A stretch of 64,000 bases of DNA from Mannheimia varigena (GCF_013377235.1 NZ_CP016226.1:1736001-1800000); one strand, 5' to 3'. Shown: positions 17,503 through 26,706, counted from the stretch's first letter. Notes: generated by a model from the sequence alone, not told the origin. Numbers and translations: made by a program.

Positions 17503-18087
17503 GTGTCAGAAATTAAATTAATTGTCGGGCTTGCCAACCCCGGAGCCAAATATGAGGAAACTCGCCACAACGCAGGCGAGTGGCTGATTAACAAACTGGC
17601 TCGAATGTATAACGTAAGCTTGAAAGAAGAAGCGAAATATTTCGGCAAAGTCGCCAAAATCAACACCGCTCAAGGCGAAGTGCGTTTATTAGTGCCCACT
17701 ACTTTTATGAACTTAAGCGGCAAAGCGGTGGGGGCGTTAGCCAATTTCTACCGCATCAAACCAGAAGAAATTTTGGTGGCTCACGATGAGCTGGATTTAC
17801 CACCCGGCTCCGTAAAACTGAAAAAAGGCGGTGGACACGGCGGACATAACGGCTTGAAAGACATCATCGCCGCCCTCGGCAATAACAAAGAGTTCTACCG
17901 TGTGCGAATCGGCATCGGACACCCGGGGCATAAAGATTTGGTGGCAGGCTATGTACTCGGCAAACCAGCTCCGCAGGAAAAAGAGCTGATTAATGCTGCG
18001 GTGGATGAAAGTAGTCGTTGTATCGAGATTTTATTAAAAGACGGTATCGTTAGAGCAACTAACCGTTTAAACAGTTTTAAAGCATAA
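17503..18087 (+). CDS. pth: Peptidyl-tRNA hydrolase
   Basis: A 194-residue Pth that frees tRNA from prematurely released peptidyl-tRNA. Start is GTG (MSEIKLIVGLANPG), supported by the conserved N-terminus. Catalytic residues are recognisable: N in LANPG, the histidine in ETRHNAG, D in AHDELDLPPG and the KGGGHGGHNGLKDI segment. Followed after 111 bp by ychF, the usual pth-ychF pair. The gap to ychF contains two palindromic repeats and an uptake signal but no clear terminator, so read-through is possible. Confidence 0.97.
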   Translation: MSEIKLIVGLANPGAKYEETRHNAGEWLINKLARMYNVSLKEEAKYFGKVAKINTAQGEVRLLVPTTFMNLSGKAVGALANFYRIKPEEILVAHDELDLPPGSVKLKKGGGHGGHNGLKDIIAALGNNKEFYRVRIGIGHPGHKDLVAGYVLGKPAPQEKELINAAVDESSRCIEILLKDGIVRATNRLNSFKA

Positions 18088-18088
18088 A

Positions 18089-18113
18089 TGTAGGGGCGTA
18101 TTGCATACGCCCC
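18089..18113. repeat. Palindromic repeat TAGGGGCGTAT type
   Basis: TGTAGGGGCGTAT-tgc-ATACGCCCC; first of two adjacent palindromes of the TAGGGGC family between pth and ychF. Confidence 0.65.
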
Positions 18114-18126
18114 ATTCTTACGATTG

Positions 18127-18160
18127 ATAGGGCAAATTGCCATTTGCCCTACAAGCGGTC
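18127..18160. repeat. Palindromic repeat plus uptake signal
   Basis: ATAGGGCAAAT-tgcc-ATTTGCCCTAC runs straight into ACAAGCGGTCAAATTTT (18151 on), an uptake signal with its AT-rich tail. The palindrome end and the uptake signal share the bases TACA. Confidence 0.65.
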
Positions 18161-18198
18161 AAATTTTCACAAAATTTTGTAATTTAAAGGAACAAAAA

Positions 18199-19290
18199 AT
18201 GGGATTTAAATGTGGTATCGTCGGTTTACCAAACGTGGGTAAATCAACCCTTTTCAACGCATTAACAAAAGCAGGTATTGAAGCGGCGAACTATCCGTTC
18301 TGTACTATTGAACCAAACACCGGTGTGGTGCCAATGCCGGATCCTCGTTTAGACGCATTAGCGGAAATCGTGAAACCTGAACGTGTGTTGCCAACCACAA
18401 TGGAATTTGTTGACATCGCAGGCTTAGTTGCCGGTGCAAGCAAAGGCGAAGGTTTGGGTAACAAATTCTTAGCTAACATTCGTGAAACCGATGCTATCGG
18501 GCACGTTGTACGCTGCTTTGAAAATGATGATATCGTGCACGTTGCCGGCAAAATCGACCCGGCGGACGATATTGAAATCATCAATACCGAGTTAGCATTG
18601 GCTGATTTAGACAGCTGCGAGCGTGCCATCCAACGTTTACAAAAACGTGCGAAAGGCGGCGATAAAGACGCTAAATTCGAGCTATCGATTATGGAAAAAA
18701 TCCTGCCGGTACTTGAAAATGCAGGAATGATCCGCTCAGTGGAGTTAGACAAAGACGAACTTCACGCCATCAAAGGATACAACTTCTTAACCTTAAAACC
18801 GACAATGTATATCGCCAACGTAAACGAAGACGGTTTTGAAAATAACCCGTATCTTGATCGTGTGCGTGAAATTGCGGAAAAAGAAGGGGCTGTGGTTGTG
18901 CCAGTGTGTGCGGCGATTGAGTCTGAAATTGCAGAGCTTGATGACGAAGAAAAAGTCGAGTTCTTACAAGATTTAGGAATTGAAGAGCCGGGTTTAAACC
19001 GTGTAATTCGTGCGGGCTATCGCTTACTTAACCTGCAAACTTACTTTACCGCAGGCGTAAAAGAAGTGCGTGCATGGACAGTTTCCGTTGGTGCAACCGC
19101 ACCAAAAGCAGCAGCAGTTATCCACACCGATTTTGAGAAAGGCTTTATTCGTGCTGAAGTGATCGCTTACCAAGATTACATCGAGTACAAAGGTGAAGCC
19201 GGTGCGAAAGACGCCGGAAAATGGCGTTTGGAAGGAAAAGAGTACATCGTTCAAGATGGCGATGTAATGCACTTCCGCTTCAATGTGTAA
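18199..19290 (+). CDS. ychF: YchF/Obg-family redox-responsive ATPase
   Basis: A 363-residue P-loop protein. The ATG at 18199 (MGFKCGIVGLPNVGKST) follows AAAGGA at a good distance; the frame stays open 75 bases upstream but lacks a ribosome site. G1 is GLPNVGKST at residues 8-16, the switch segment is DIAGLVAGASKGEGLGN, and the C-terminus is a TGS domain (TYFTAGVKEVRAWTV). YchF prefers ATP over GTP and binds ribosomes; it is linked to oxidative stress response. Ends at a strong terminator made from two uptake signals. Confidence 0.95.
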   Translation: MGFKCGIVGLPNVGKSTLFNALTKAGIEAANYPFCTIEPNTGVVPMPDPRLDALAEIVKPERVLPTTMEFVDIAGLVAGASKGEGLGNKFLANIRETDAIGHVVRCFENDDIVHVAGKIDPADDIEIINTELALADLDSCERAIQRLQKRAKGGDKDAKFELSIMEKILPVLENAGMIRSVELDKDELHAIKGYNFLTLKPTMYIANVNEDGFENNPYLDRVREIAEKEGAVVVPVCAAIESEIAELDDEEKVEFLQDLGIEEPGLNRVIRAGYRLLNLQTYFTAGVKEVRAWTVSVGATAPKAAAVIHTDFEKGFIRAEVIAYQDYIEYKGEAGAKDAGKWRLEGKEYIVQDGDVMHFRFNV

Positions 19291-19300
19291 CATTTTCCTA

Positions 19301-19330
19301 AAAAAAGACCGCTTGTAAGCGGTCTTTTTC
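19301..19330 (+). terminator. Intrinsic terminator after ychF made of paired uptake signals
   Basis: AAAAAAGACCGCTT-gt-AAGCGGTCTTTTTC, a compact hairpin with two head-to-head uptake-signal cores and a T-run. Confidence 0.9.
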
Positions 19331-19423
19331 TTAGCTAAATCGGTATAGAATCCCAAAATAAGCCTATTATGAGTATTGATATAGAAAATAATGTGTTTTT
19401 TTTAATCATATAAACATAAAAAA

Positions 19424-19439
19424 TTTGAATTAGATCACA
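19424..19439 (+). promoter_or_regulatory. CRP-like site upstream of lctP
   Basis: TTTGA-ATTAGA-TCACA matches the CRP pattern TGTGA-N6-TCACA at 9 of 10 arm positions. It lies 40 bp upstream of the -10, a usual activator position. Confidence 0.5.
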
Positions 19440-19444
19440 AATTT

Positions 19445-19484
19445 GTAACACACCAGTTACATTGCTTTACTTTAGGAGTACAAT
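19445..19484 (+). promoter_or_regulatory. lctP promoter with overlapping inverted repeat
   Basis: GTAAC-N6-GTTAC (19445-19460) is a perfect inverted repeat whose right arm forms the probable -35 (GTTACA, 19456-19461); 17 bp later is TACAAT (19479-19484). A repressor bound here would block the promoter, so it is a candidate operator for lactate control. Confidence 0.5.
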
Positions 19485-19537
19485 TCGCACCTATCTTGAC
19501 CATAAAGGTTGTTTTCCCATCATAAAAGAGGTGTTCT

Positions 19538-21142
19538 ATGGCTCTATTTCTGAGCGTCTTTCCAATTGTTTTACTAATTTATTTAATGGTAAAACGTAAT
19601 GCATTGCCATCTTATGTAGCTCTTCCACTGACAGCGTTACTTATTTTTATCCTTCAACTTACCTATTTTGGTAATGATGTTACATTAATCTTTGCAAATA
19701 TTATTGCAGGTTTAGGTGATGTGTTAACGCCGATTACTGTGGTATTCGGAGCAATTTTATTTAATCGTTTCTCAGAAGTATCCGGTGCAACTAATACGAT
19801 GCGTAAATGGTTGGGAGCAATTAACCCGAACCCTGTTGCTCAGTTGATGATTATCGGTTGGGCATTTGCATTTATGATTGAAGGCGCATCTGGTTTTGGT
19901 ACGCCTGCTGCTATTGCGGCCCCAATCTTAGTTGGTTTGGGATTTAAACCATTACAAGTAGCTATGTTAGCACTCGTGATGAACTCTGTACCGGTTTCAT
20001 TTGGTGCAGTAGGTACGCCAACGTGGTTCGGTATGGGACCACTTTTAAAAGATGGTTTATTAAGTGATGCACAAGTGCTTGAAATCGGCTCTATGACAGC
20101 TCTAATTCACTCCGTTGCGGCATTCATTATTCCAATTATGGCATTGCGTTTAATTGTAAGCTGGAAAGAAATTCGTCAGAATATTGTGTTTATCTACATT
20201 AGTATTCTAGCTTGTGTTGTGCCTTACTTTATTATTGCTCAATTTAACTATGAATTCCCTTCATTAGTGGCAGGTGCAATTGGTTTATTGGTTTCTGTAT
20301 TTGTAGCAAATGCAGGTATTGGTTTAGCGAAAACTGAGAATAATCTTGCAGGCGAAAAAGCAACTTTTGGTGAAGTAGCGAAAGCATTATTACCAACAGG
20401 TTTGTTAATCTTCATCTTAGTGATTACCCGTATTCAACAACTTCCACTTAAAGCGTGGTTGAATGATGCGACGACTTGGATTGCAAGTTCACTAGGTTTT
20501 GCTAACTTTGAAATCAGCCAAGGTTTGATTTTCGCACTGAAAAATATTTTAGGCACGAATGTTGCAACCAGCTATAAGTTACTTTATGTACCGGCATTGA
20601 TTCCTTTTGTGATTACGGTATTAATCTGCTTACCGATTTTCTCGGTATCCGCTAGAAATACCAAAGATATTTTCGGTACATCGTTAAGCCAAGTTAAAAA
20701 ACCATTTTTAGCCCTTTTAGGTGCAATTATTATGGTAAAATTAATGTTGATTGGCGGTTCTGAGTCAATGGTACAAGTTATTGGTAGAAGTTTTGCAGAG
20801 TTCACCGGTCAATCTTGGACATTATTTGCGTCATTCTTAGGAGCAATCGGTGCATTCTTCTCAGGTTCTAACACGGTATCTAACTTAACCTTTGGTACAG
20901 TGCAATATGCAACTGCTCAACAAGTTGGTTTATCAGTAACCCTAATCTTAGCATTACAATCTGTAGGTGGTGCAATGGGTAATATGGTATGTATCAATAA
21001 CATTGTTGCGGTATGTTCAGTAACAGGTATTGAAAAACAAGAAGGTACGATTATTAAGAAAACGGTTGTTCCAATGATTGTATACGGGGTGATTGCTGCA
21101 GTTGCTGCGCTATTGATTGTGCCAATCTTCTATAATGTTTAA
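19538..21142 (+). CDS. lctP: L-lactate permease
   Basis: A 534-residue inner-membrane transporter of the LctP family with about a dozen hydrophobic spans. Diagnostic stretches are AFMIEGASGFGTPAAIAAP (near residue 115) and FFSGSNTVSNLTFG (near 445), and QSVGGAMGNMVCINNIVAV near 480. It imports lactate with protons. It starts the lactate cluster lctP-lutABC and has its own promoter with CRP-like and inverted-repeat sites. Lactate is a major carbon source on host mucosa and in tissue. RBS AGAGG precedes the start. Confidence 0.96.
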   Translation: MALFLSVFPIVLLIYLMVKRNALPSYVALPLTALLIFILQLTYFGNDVTLIFANIIAGLGDVLTPITVVFGAILFNRFSEVSGATNTMRKWLGAINPNPVAQLMIIGWAFAFMIEGASGFGTPAAIAAPILVGLGFKPLQVAMLALVMNSVPVSFGAVGTPTWFGMGPLLKDGLLSDAQVLEIGSMTALIHSVAAFIIPIMALRLIVSWKEIRQNIVFIYISILACVVPYFIIAQFNYEFPSLVAGAIGLLVSVFVANAGIGLAKTENNLAGEKATFGEVAKALLPTGLLIFILVITRIQQLPLKAWLNDATTWIASSLGFANFEISQGLIFALKNILGTNVATSYKLLYVPALIPFVITVLICLPIFSVSARNTKDIFGTSLSQVKKPFLALLGAIIMVKLMLIGGSESMVQVIGRSFAEFTGQSWTLFASFLGAIGAFFSGSNTVSNLTFGTVQYATAQQVGLSVTLILALQSVGGAMGNMVCINNIVAVCSVTGIEKQEGTIIKKTVVPMIVYGVIAAVAALLIVPIFYNV

Positions 21143-21279
21143 CAACTAGATAATTAGTATTTAATGAATATAAAAAGGAAGCGGTCAGATTTTGCTAAAA
21201 TTTTGCAAATCCCCTTCCTTTCTCTGTCTTAAATAGGGCAGTCTGAGTTTAATTCTTATTTTTATTGTGGGGGTTCCCT

Positions 21280-22011
21280 ATGAACGTGAATTTTTATGTG
21301 ACTTGTATCGCTGATGTGATGAAAGCAGGCGTGGCGAAAAACACGGTGCTTTTGTTAGAAAAATTGGGCTGTAACGTTATCTTCCTAGAGAAGCAAGGCT
21401 GCTGTGGACAGCCGGCAATCAACAGTGGCTATACCAAACAAGCATTAGCTGGAATGAAAACCTTAGTTGAAACCTTTGAAGAGAACGATTACCCAATCGT
21501 TGCTCCTGCTGGTTCTTGTGTGTATGCGATTAAAACCTACCCTGAGCATTTTGAGCGTTTTGGCGAGAAAGCATGGGCAGAGCGTGCGAAGAAAGTGGCA
21601 GATCGTTTCTTTGACTTAACCGATTTTATTGTGAACAAATTAGGCGTTAAAGATGTTGGGGCTTACTTACCGGGTAAAGCGGTTTACCACCCATCTTGTT
21701 CACTATTCCGTAAATTAGGCATTAAAGATGAGCCAATCACCTTATTACAAAATGTAAAAGGCTTAGAGCTATTACCAATCAAAAACCAAGAAACCTGCTG
21801 CGGATTCGGCGGTACGTTCTCGGTGAAAATGGCGGAAATTTCCGGCGAAATGGTAAAAGAGAAAGTATCGAATATTGATACTGATGAGCCAGATTACTTA
21901 ATCGGTGCGGACGTAAGCTGCTTGATGAACATTGGTGGTCGTTTAAGCCGTGAAGGCAAGCCAATCAAAGTGATGCACATTGCTGAAGTGTTAATGCAGG
22001 GGGAAAAATAA
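21280..22011 (+). CDS. lutA: LutA/LldE lactate utilization iron-sulfur protein
   Basis: A 243-residue protein with two copies of the cysteine-rich CCG domain (EKQGCCGQPAINSG near residue 45 and ETCCGFGGTFSVK near 174), each expected to help bind an iron-sulfur centre, as in GlpC and heterodisulfide reductase B. I prefer the ATG at 21280 (MNVNFYVTC) to one 15 bases upstream because the family begins at the first strand MNVxFYVTC. It is part of the LutABC complex that oxidises L-lactate to pyruvate. It overlaps the next gene closely (1-bp gap). Confidence 0.92.
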   Translation: MNVNFYVTCIADVMKAGVAKNTVLLLEKLGCNVIFLEKQGCCGQPAINSGYTKQALAGMKTLVETFEENDYPIVAPAGSCVYAIKTYPEHFERFGEKAWAERAKKVADRFFDLTDFIVNKLGVKDVGAYLPGKAVYHPSCSLFRKLGIKDEPITLLQNVKGLELLPIKNQETCCGFGGTFSVKMAEISGEMVKEKVSNIDTDEPDYLIGADVSCLMNIGGRLSREGKPIKVMHIAEVLMQGEK

Positions 22012-22012
22012 A

Positions 22013-23422
22013 ATGTCTTATTTACAAACAAATACCCTACCGTTTAAACAGCGTGTTGAACAACAAGTTAATAACGAAATGGTGCGTAAAGCTTTGGTGA
22101 AAGCTCAAGAAACCATCGGGGCGAACCGTCAGCGTATGGTGGACGAGCTTGGTAACTGGGAAGAGTGGCGTGATGATGCGAAAGCAATTCGTAACCACGT
22201 TTTAGCCAACCTTGATGCTTACCTTTACCAATTAAGTGAAAAAGTCACTCAAAATGGCGGACACGTTTTCTTCGCTGAAACGGCGGAAGAAGCAACAGAT
22301 TACATCAAGAAAGTAGCGAAAGCGAAAAATGCGAAAAAGATTGTAAAATCGAAATCAATGGTAACCGAAGAGATCGGGATGAACCACGTTTTAGAAGCGG
22401 AAGGTATGACAGTGGTGGAAACCGACTTGGGTGAATATTTGCTACAAATCGTGGGCGATAAACCATCACACATCGTAGTGCCGGCAATTCACAAAGACCG
22501 TTTTAAAATCCGCCAAGAATTACACGACGTATTAGGTTACGAAGGTTCAGAAACACCTGAAGAAATGACCGCTTTCGTGCGTCAAAAAATCCGTGAAGAT
22601 TTCTTAGGGGCAGATATTGGTGTATCAGGTTGTAACTTCGCCGTACCGGAAACCGGCTCTGTTTGCTTGGTAACTAACGAAGGTAACTTGCGTATGGCAA
22701 CCACTGTGCCAAAAACGCATATTGCGGTAATGGGTATGGAGCGTATCGCCCCAACTTTCCAAGAAGTGGATGTCTTAATCACAATGCTTGCTCGCAGTGC
22801 GGTAGGGGCAAAATTAACCGCTTACAATACTTGGCTAACAGGCCCTCGTCTTGAAGGTGAAACAGACGGCCCAGAAGATTTCCACTTGGTGATTGTGGAT
22901 AACGGCCGTTCTAAAATTTTAGAAAGCGAATTCCAAGAAGTTTTACGTTGTATCCGTTGCGGTGCGTGTTTGAACACCTGCCCAGCGTATCGCCAAATTG
23001 GTGGTCACGGCTACGGCTCAATCTATCCGGGCCCGATTGGTTCGGTGATTTCGCCATTACTCGGAGGCTATGAAGAATTTAAAGAGTTACCGTACGCTTG
23101 TTCACTCTGTACGGCGTGTAACAGCGTGTGTCCGGTGAAAATTCCACTAGCACAACTGATTTTAAAACACCGTGAGAAAATTGCGGACGCCGGCTTAACA
23201 CCAATGACAGAGCGTTTATCGATTTTCGGCTTCAATTTTGCTAATTCACACCCAACACTTTGGAAAGTGGGTATGAATGTAGGGGCAAAAGTAGCAAGCA
23301 AATTCATTAAAAACGGTAAAGCCCCTGTGAATTTTGGTGCGTTAGGTGAATGGACAAAAGCTCGTGATTTACCTCAACCAGAAGGTGAGAGCTTCCGTGA
23401 TTGGTTCAACAACAGAGGTTAA
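22013..23422 (+). CDS. lutB: LutB/LldF lactate utilization iron-sulfur protein
   Basis: A 469-residue protein: an N-terminal LUD-type domain, then two ferredoxin-like 4Fe-4S sets, CIRCGACLNTCP near residue 312 and CSLCTACNSVCP near 363, and a C-terminal LutB helix region with the ending DLPQPEGESFRDWF. It passes electrons within the LutABC lactate oxidation complex to the respiratory chain. Spaced 1 bp from lutA and 13 bp from lutC, so the three genes form one operon. Confidence 0.94.
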   Translation: MSYLQTNTLPFKQRVEQQVNNEMVRKALVKAQETIGANRQRMVDELGNWEEWRDDAKAIRNHVLANLDAYLYQLSEKVTQNGGHVFFAETAEEATDYIKKVAKAKNAKKIVKSKSMVTEEIGMNHVLEAEGMTVVETDLGEYLLQIVGDKPSHIVVPAIHKDRFKIRQELHDVLGYEGSETPEEMTAFVRQKIREDFLGADIGVSGCNFAVPETGSVCLVTNEGNLRMATTVPKTHIAVMGMERIAPTFQEVDVLITMLARSAVGAKLTAYNTWLTGPRLEGETDGPEDFHLVIVDNGRSKILESEFQEVLRCIRCGACLNTCPAYRQIGGHGYGSIYPGPIGSVISPLLGGYEEFKELPYACSLCTACNSVCPVKIPLAQLILKHREKIADAGLTPMTERLSIFGFNFANSHPTLWKVGMNVGAKVASKFIKNGKAPVNFGALGEWTKARDLPQPEGESFRDWFNNRG

Positions 23423-23435
23423 GAGGAAAATTAAG

Positions 23436-24137
23436 ATGGATTTACAAAATCGTGAAAATTTCTTAAATAAATTGGCACAGCGTATGGGCAGACCACGCCA
23501 AAATGTGCCTGAGCCAATGCCTGTGTTGGAAAACAACCACGCGATCACCCGTTTAACTGATCGTGCTCAACCACAGCTTTGCCAAGAGTTTATTGACTTT
23601 GCTCGTGTAATGATGGCGGATGTGGTGGAAGCGAAAGAAGCGGATTTACCACAAGCGATTATCGACATTTGCGAAAAATATGGCGGAGCAAGCGTGATCG
23701 TCAATAACGATCAACGCTTAAAAGATCTTGGCATTACCGCAGCGATTCAAGCGAAATACGAAGAGAGCTATATTTGGGATTTCAACCAACCGGAAACCAA
23801 CTTTGAGAAAGCGAAAAATGCGAATATCGGTGTGGTGTACGCTGAGTATGGCTTGGCGGAGTCGGGCGGTATCGTGCTTTTCTCAGATAAAGAGTTCGGA
23901 CGTTCAGTGAGCTTGTTACCTGAAAAATCGGTGGTGGTATTACGCAAAAGCACCGTGTTACCTCGTGTGGCACAACTGGCGAAAATCCTACACGACAAAG
24001 CTCAACGTGGGGAAAGAATGCCATCTTGTGTGAATATTATTTCAGGTCCATCAGCAACTGCCGACATTGAGTTAATCAAAGTTGTTGGCGTACACGGCCC
24101 GGTGAATAAAATTTACCTAGTAATCGATGATCTGTAA
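23436..24137 (+). CDS. lutC: LutC/LldG lactate utilization protein
   Basis: A 233-residue LUD-domain protein. The ATG at 23436 (MDLQNRENF) has AAGAGGA upstream; the open frame runs further into lutB but has no ribosome site. The conserved end ISGPSATADIELIKVVGVHGP and the segment AESGGIVLFS are typical of LutC. It is the third part of the lactate-oxidising complex. A terminator built from two uptake signals follows and is shared with the convergent znuD. Confidence 0.93.
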   Translation: MDLQNRENFLNKLAQRMGRPRQNVPEPMPVLENNHAITRLTDRAQPQLCQEFIDFARVMMADVVEAKEADLPQAIIDICEKYGGASVIVNNDQRLKDLGITAAIQAKYEESYIWDFNQPETNFEKAKNANIGVVYAEYGLAESGGIVLFSDKEFGRSVSLLPEKSVVVLRKSTVLPRVAQLAKILHDKAQRGERMPSCVNIISGPSATADIELIKVVGVHGPVNKIYLVIDDL

Positions 24138-24160
24138 TTGGTAAAAAACACAGAAAAATA

Positions 24161-24196
24161 ACCGCTTGTAAGGTTTAATTACAAGCGGTTTAGTTT
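24161..24196. terminator. Bidirectional uptake-signal terminator between lutC and znuD
   Basis: AACCGCTTGTA at 24160 pairs with TACAAGCGGTT at 24180, an 11-bp stem, with A-run before and T-rich after. Lies between convergent genes. Confidence 0.85.
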
Positions 24197-24212
24197 TGCT
24201 CCTAATTTTCAA

Positions 24213-26516
24213 TTAGAAGTTCATATTTAAACCAAGCATTGCATTTCTACCCATTTGTGGAATATGTGGTAGGTATGAGGTGTGTTGGTACATTTTTTGA
24301 TTAAGAATATTATCCACTTTAAGGAAAATCTGATAATCCGTTTGATTAAACTGATTACTATAAGTTACACCGAGATTAACTTGGTGATGACCTTTTGTTG
24401 GCTGTTCGTATTTTGAGACTTTATTTTGATCAAAGACACGATAATATTCCAACATTCCCGACCAATTTTGGTTGAAGTCGGCATTAAATCTTGCCCCTAA
24501 ACGTAGTGGCGGAACACGAGGTGCGGAAAAATCGGGTTGTTTTTCCCAATGGGTAACTTGCCCACGCAGTGGTCCGAAAATATGGAAACCCATCGGCACA
24601 TCAGGCAAATCGACTAACTTGCCGCGAACATAATCGCCAAAAACTGATAAGCGGTAGTTCGGTGTAAATAAGTAACCAATTTCGCCTTCTACCCCACTGA
24701 ATCTTGCTTTGCCTTGATAATAGCGATTCACTTTCAAGTTATATTCATCAGTAAAGGATTTAGGCCCACGGTTATCGTTCAAGGTCAAAGGATAAATGTA
24801 GTTACCATATTTGGTATGGAATACATTGAATTTGTAGTCCCATTTATCGCCGACATAAGCTAAAGAGAGCTCAATATGGTTTGAACGCTCTTTTGTCAGA
24901 TTTTTATTACCTGCCTCAAACGCATTCAACGCAATATGTTTACCGTGAGCATAAAGCTCTTGTGCATTCGGCAAACGTTCTTGATGAGCGGCATTAACGG
25001 TCAATTTATGGTTTGGCGCAAAATACCAATGGGTTGCGAAGCTATAAGAGTAGCCTTTACCTTTATATGGATCGAGTTTTGGCATTGGCTCATTAAAGCC
25101 CAGCCAGTCATCAATCAATTTTACATCGTAATCCATTGTGATTTTCTGGCGTTCTGCACGTCCGCTTAGCTCAAAAGAAAAATCGCCCAGATTCCAACGC
25201 TCAATCGCAAAGAGACTTAACTGCTTAGTTTTAGGGTTATTCAACAACTGTTGTTTATTAACCGCACGAGAGGCTTCTAAAGATAATGCACCGGTTTCTT
25301 GACTAGTATATTGAATCCCAATCGCCCCTTTTAATCCTTTCCATTCGTTATGTACTAATTCAAATCGGAGATTTTTCCCTTTGTTTTTAAAGTAGTTTTC
25401 AACTCGTTGGCCATCTTTTTCATCGTGGTAATAGTCCACATAGTTGGCAGATACCTTAAAGGATTCAAACCCAGGTAATGGATTTTTCAATTCTCCGTCT
25501 AAATCATATCGCTTGCTGTGCATATTGATCCAAGGTTTACCGTGCGGGTGTTCTTCTACAGCACCGTGCTGTGAGCCTCCCGGAATATGAGTATGTAGTA
25601 AACGTAAACCTGGGTTGTTGTAATCAATATCATTTTCTTCAGCAAGGTGTGGATAGAAACGTAAATAACCTTTTGCAAACATCACTGATTGGCGAATAAT
25701 GCTGATCGTGTAGTGATCATATTTATGGGTATGTCCGACTAAGCCGTATTTATCACGGCGATCAGTGTAAGCCACACCAAGATGACCACGTTCGCCAATC
25801 CAAGAAAGCCCGATTGTACCTGTTTGTGATTGTACATCGCTATCTGGAACTCGGTGATAAGGTTTCCCTTCAATCGTAAAATTCGGAGCATAGTACTCGG
25901 AGGCTTTGTTATACATACCCTGTACACGTAATGCAAAATTATTACCAAGTGCAAAGGTTGAGCCTCCATAGGTTAAGCGTTCTTTACCCGCTGAGCCAAA
26001 ACGTACACCAAATTGCCCCTTATAGCCTTTTTCTGGAATAGCGGTTGGAATTTTTTCATCTATGACATTAATCACACCGGCAGTATTACCTGCACTATAT
26101 AGCAGGGTAGTAGGACCTCGTAAAATTTCAATCCGTTTAGCCAGTAACGCATCAACTGTAACAGCGTGATCGGGCGACATTCCCGACATATCTAAATTTT
26201 CGCCGTTATTTTGTAAGATTTTGGCACGTTTGCTTTCTTGTCCACGAATAATCGGCGTACTTGCCCCACCACCAAATTGACTAGAGTGGATCCCCAGTTC
26301 ACCAGAAAGAGCATTTCCTAAGGTGATACCGCCTTGTTTTAGTTTTTTTTCATCAATAACAGCTTCATTGCTATTTAACTCATCACCTAGCAACTTTCCT
26401 TTTGTTGAAGGAATACTACCATCAACATTGATTGTCTCCAGTACAGCTTCATTTGCATAGCTGATTCCGCTAATTGCAATAAATACCGCAACTGCAAGAT
26501 TATTTTTCTTAAACAT
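24213..26516 (-). CDS. znuD: ZnuD-type TonB-dependent zinc receptor
   Basis: A 767-residue outer-membrane receptor: signal peptide (cleavage near ISYA, residue 21), plug domain (LRGPTTLLYSAGNTAGVINV near residue 135-155), 22-strand barrel and a terminal NMNF. The long histidine-rich loop (GHTHKYDHY, LLHTHIPGG, GAVEEHPHGK) and the segments HQERLPNAQELYAHGKH and FEAGNKNLTKERSNHIEL closely match neisserial ZnuD, which imports zinc under limitation. A Zur-like box lies over the promoter. Heme has been proposed as another ligand for ZnuD; the His-rich loop favours zinc. Transcribed alone between rph and the terminator shared with lutC. Confidence 0.92.
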   Translation of the reverse strand: MFKKNNLAVAVFIAISGISYANEAVLETINVDGSIPSTKGKLLGDELNSNEAVIDEKKLKQGGITLGNALSGELGIHSSQFGGGASTPIIRGQESKRAKILQNNGENLDMSGMSPDHAVTVDALLAKRIEILRGPTTLLYSAGNTAGVINVIDEKIPTAIPEKGYKGQFGVRFGSAGKERLTYGGSTFALGNNFALRVQGMYNKASEYYAPNFTIEGKPYHRVPDSDVQSQTGTIGLSWIGERGHLGVAYTDRRDKYGLVGHTHKYDHYTISIIRQSVMFAKGYLRFYPHLAEENDIDYNNPGLRLLHTHIPGGSQHGAVEEHPHGKPWINMHSKRYDLDGELKNPLPGFESFKVSANYVDYYHDEKDGQRVENYFKNKGKNLRFELVHNEWKGLKGAIGIQYTSQETGALSLEASRAVNKQQLLNNPKTKQLSLFAIERWNLGDFSFELSGRAERQKITMDYDVKLIDDWLGFNEPMPKLDPYKGKGYSYSFATHWYFAPNHKLTVNAAHQERLPNAQELYAHGKHIALNAFEAGNKNLTKERSNHIELSLAYVGDKWDYKFNVFHTKYGNYIYPLTLNDNRGPKSFTDEYNLKVNRYYQGKARFSGVEGEIGYLFTPNYRLSVFGDYVRGKLVDLPDVPMGFHIFGPLRGQVTHWEKQPDFSAPRVPPLRLGARFNADFNQNWSGMLEYYRVFDQNKVSKYEQPTKGHHQVNLGVTYSNQFNQTDYQIFLKVDNILNQKMYQHTSYLPHIPQMGRNAMLGLNMNF

Positions 26517-26552
26517 TCAAACCTCAAAAATAAAAACCATAAATAAATCATG

Positions 26553-26588
26553 GAAATGAAATTTACAATGATTTCTATAAAATCGCAA
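26553..26588 (-). promoter_or_regulatory. znuD promoter with Zur-like box
   Basis: On the minus strand TTGCGA (26588-26583), a 17-bp spacer and TAAATT (26565-26560). Over the -10 sits a 23-bp imperfect palindrome (26553-26575) with arms GAAATG and ATTTC, the same arms and spacing as the enterobacterial Zur consensus; 13 of its 22 fixed positions agree by eye, with all 11 bases of the outer arms matching. Confidence 0.6.
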
Positions 26589-26643
26589 TATATCCATAAA
26601 AGATAAATATGATTTTGTAGGAGTTAAGGAGAGAAAGATTGAT

Positions 26644-26688
26644 AAAAAAGCTCCCTCGGAATACTCAAATTCAGAGGGAGATTTTTGT
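26644..26688 (-). terminator. Intrinsic terminator after rph
   Basis: On the minus strand CTCCCTC pairs with GAGGGAG and is followed by CTTTTTT. It separates rph from znuD on the same strand. Confidence 0.85.
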
Positions 26689-26706
26689 TAGAGAGGATAT
26701 AAGCTA

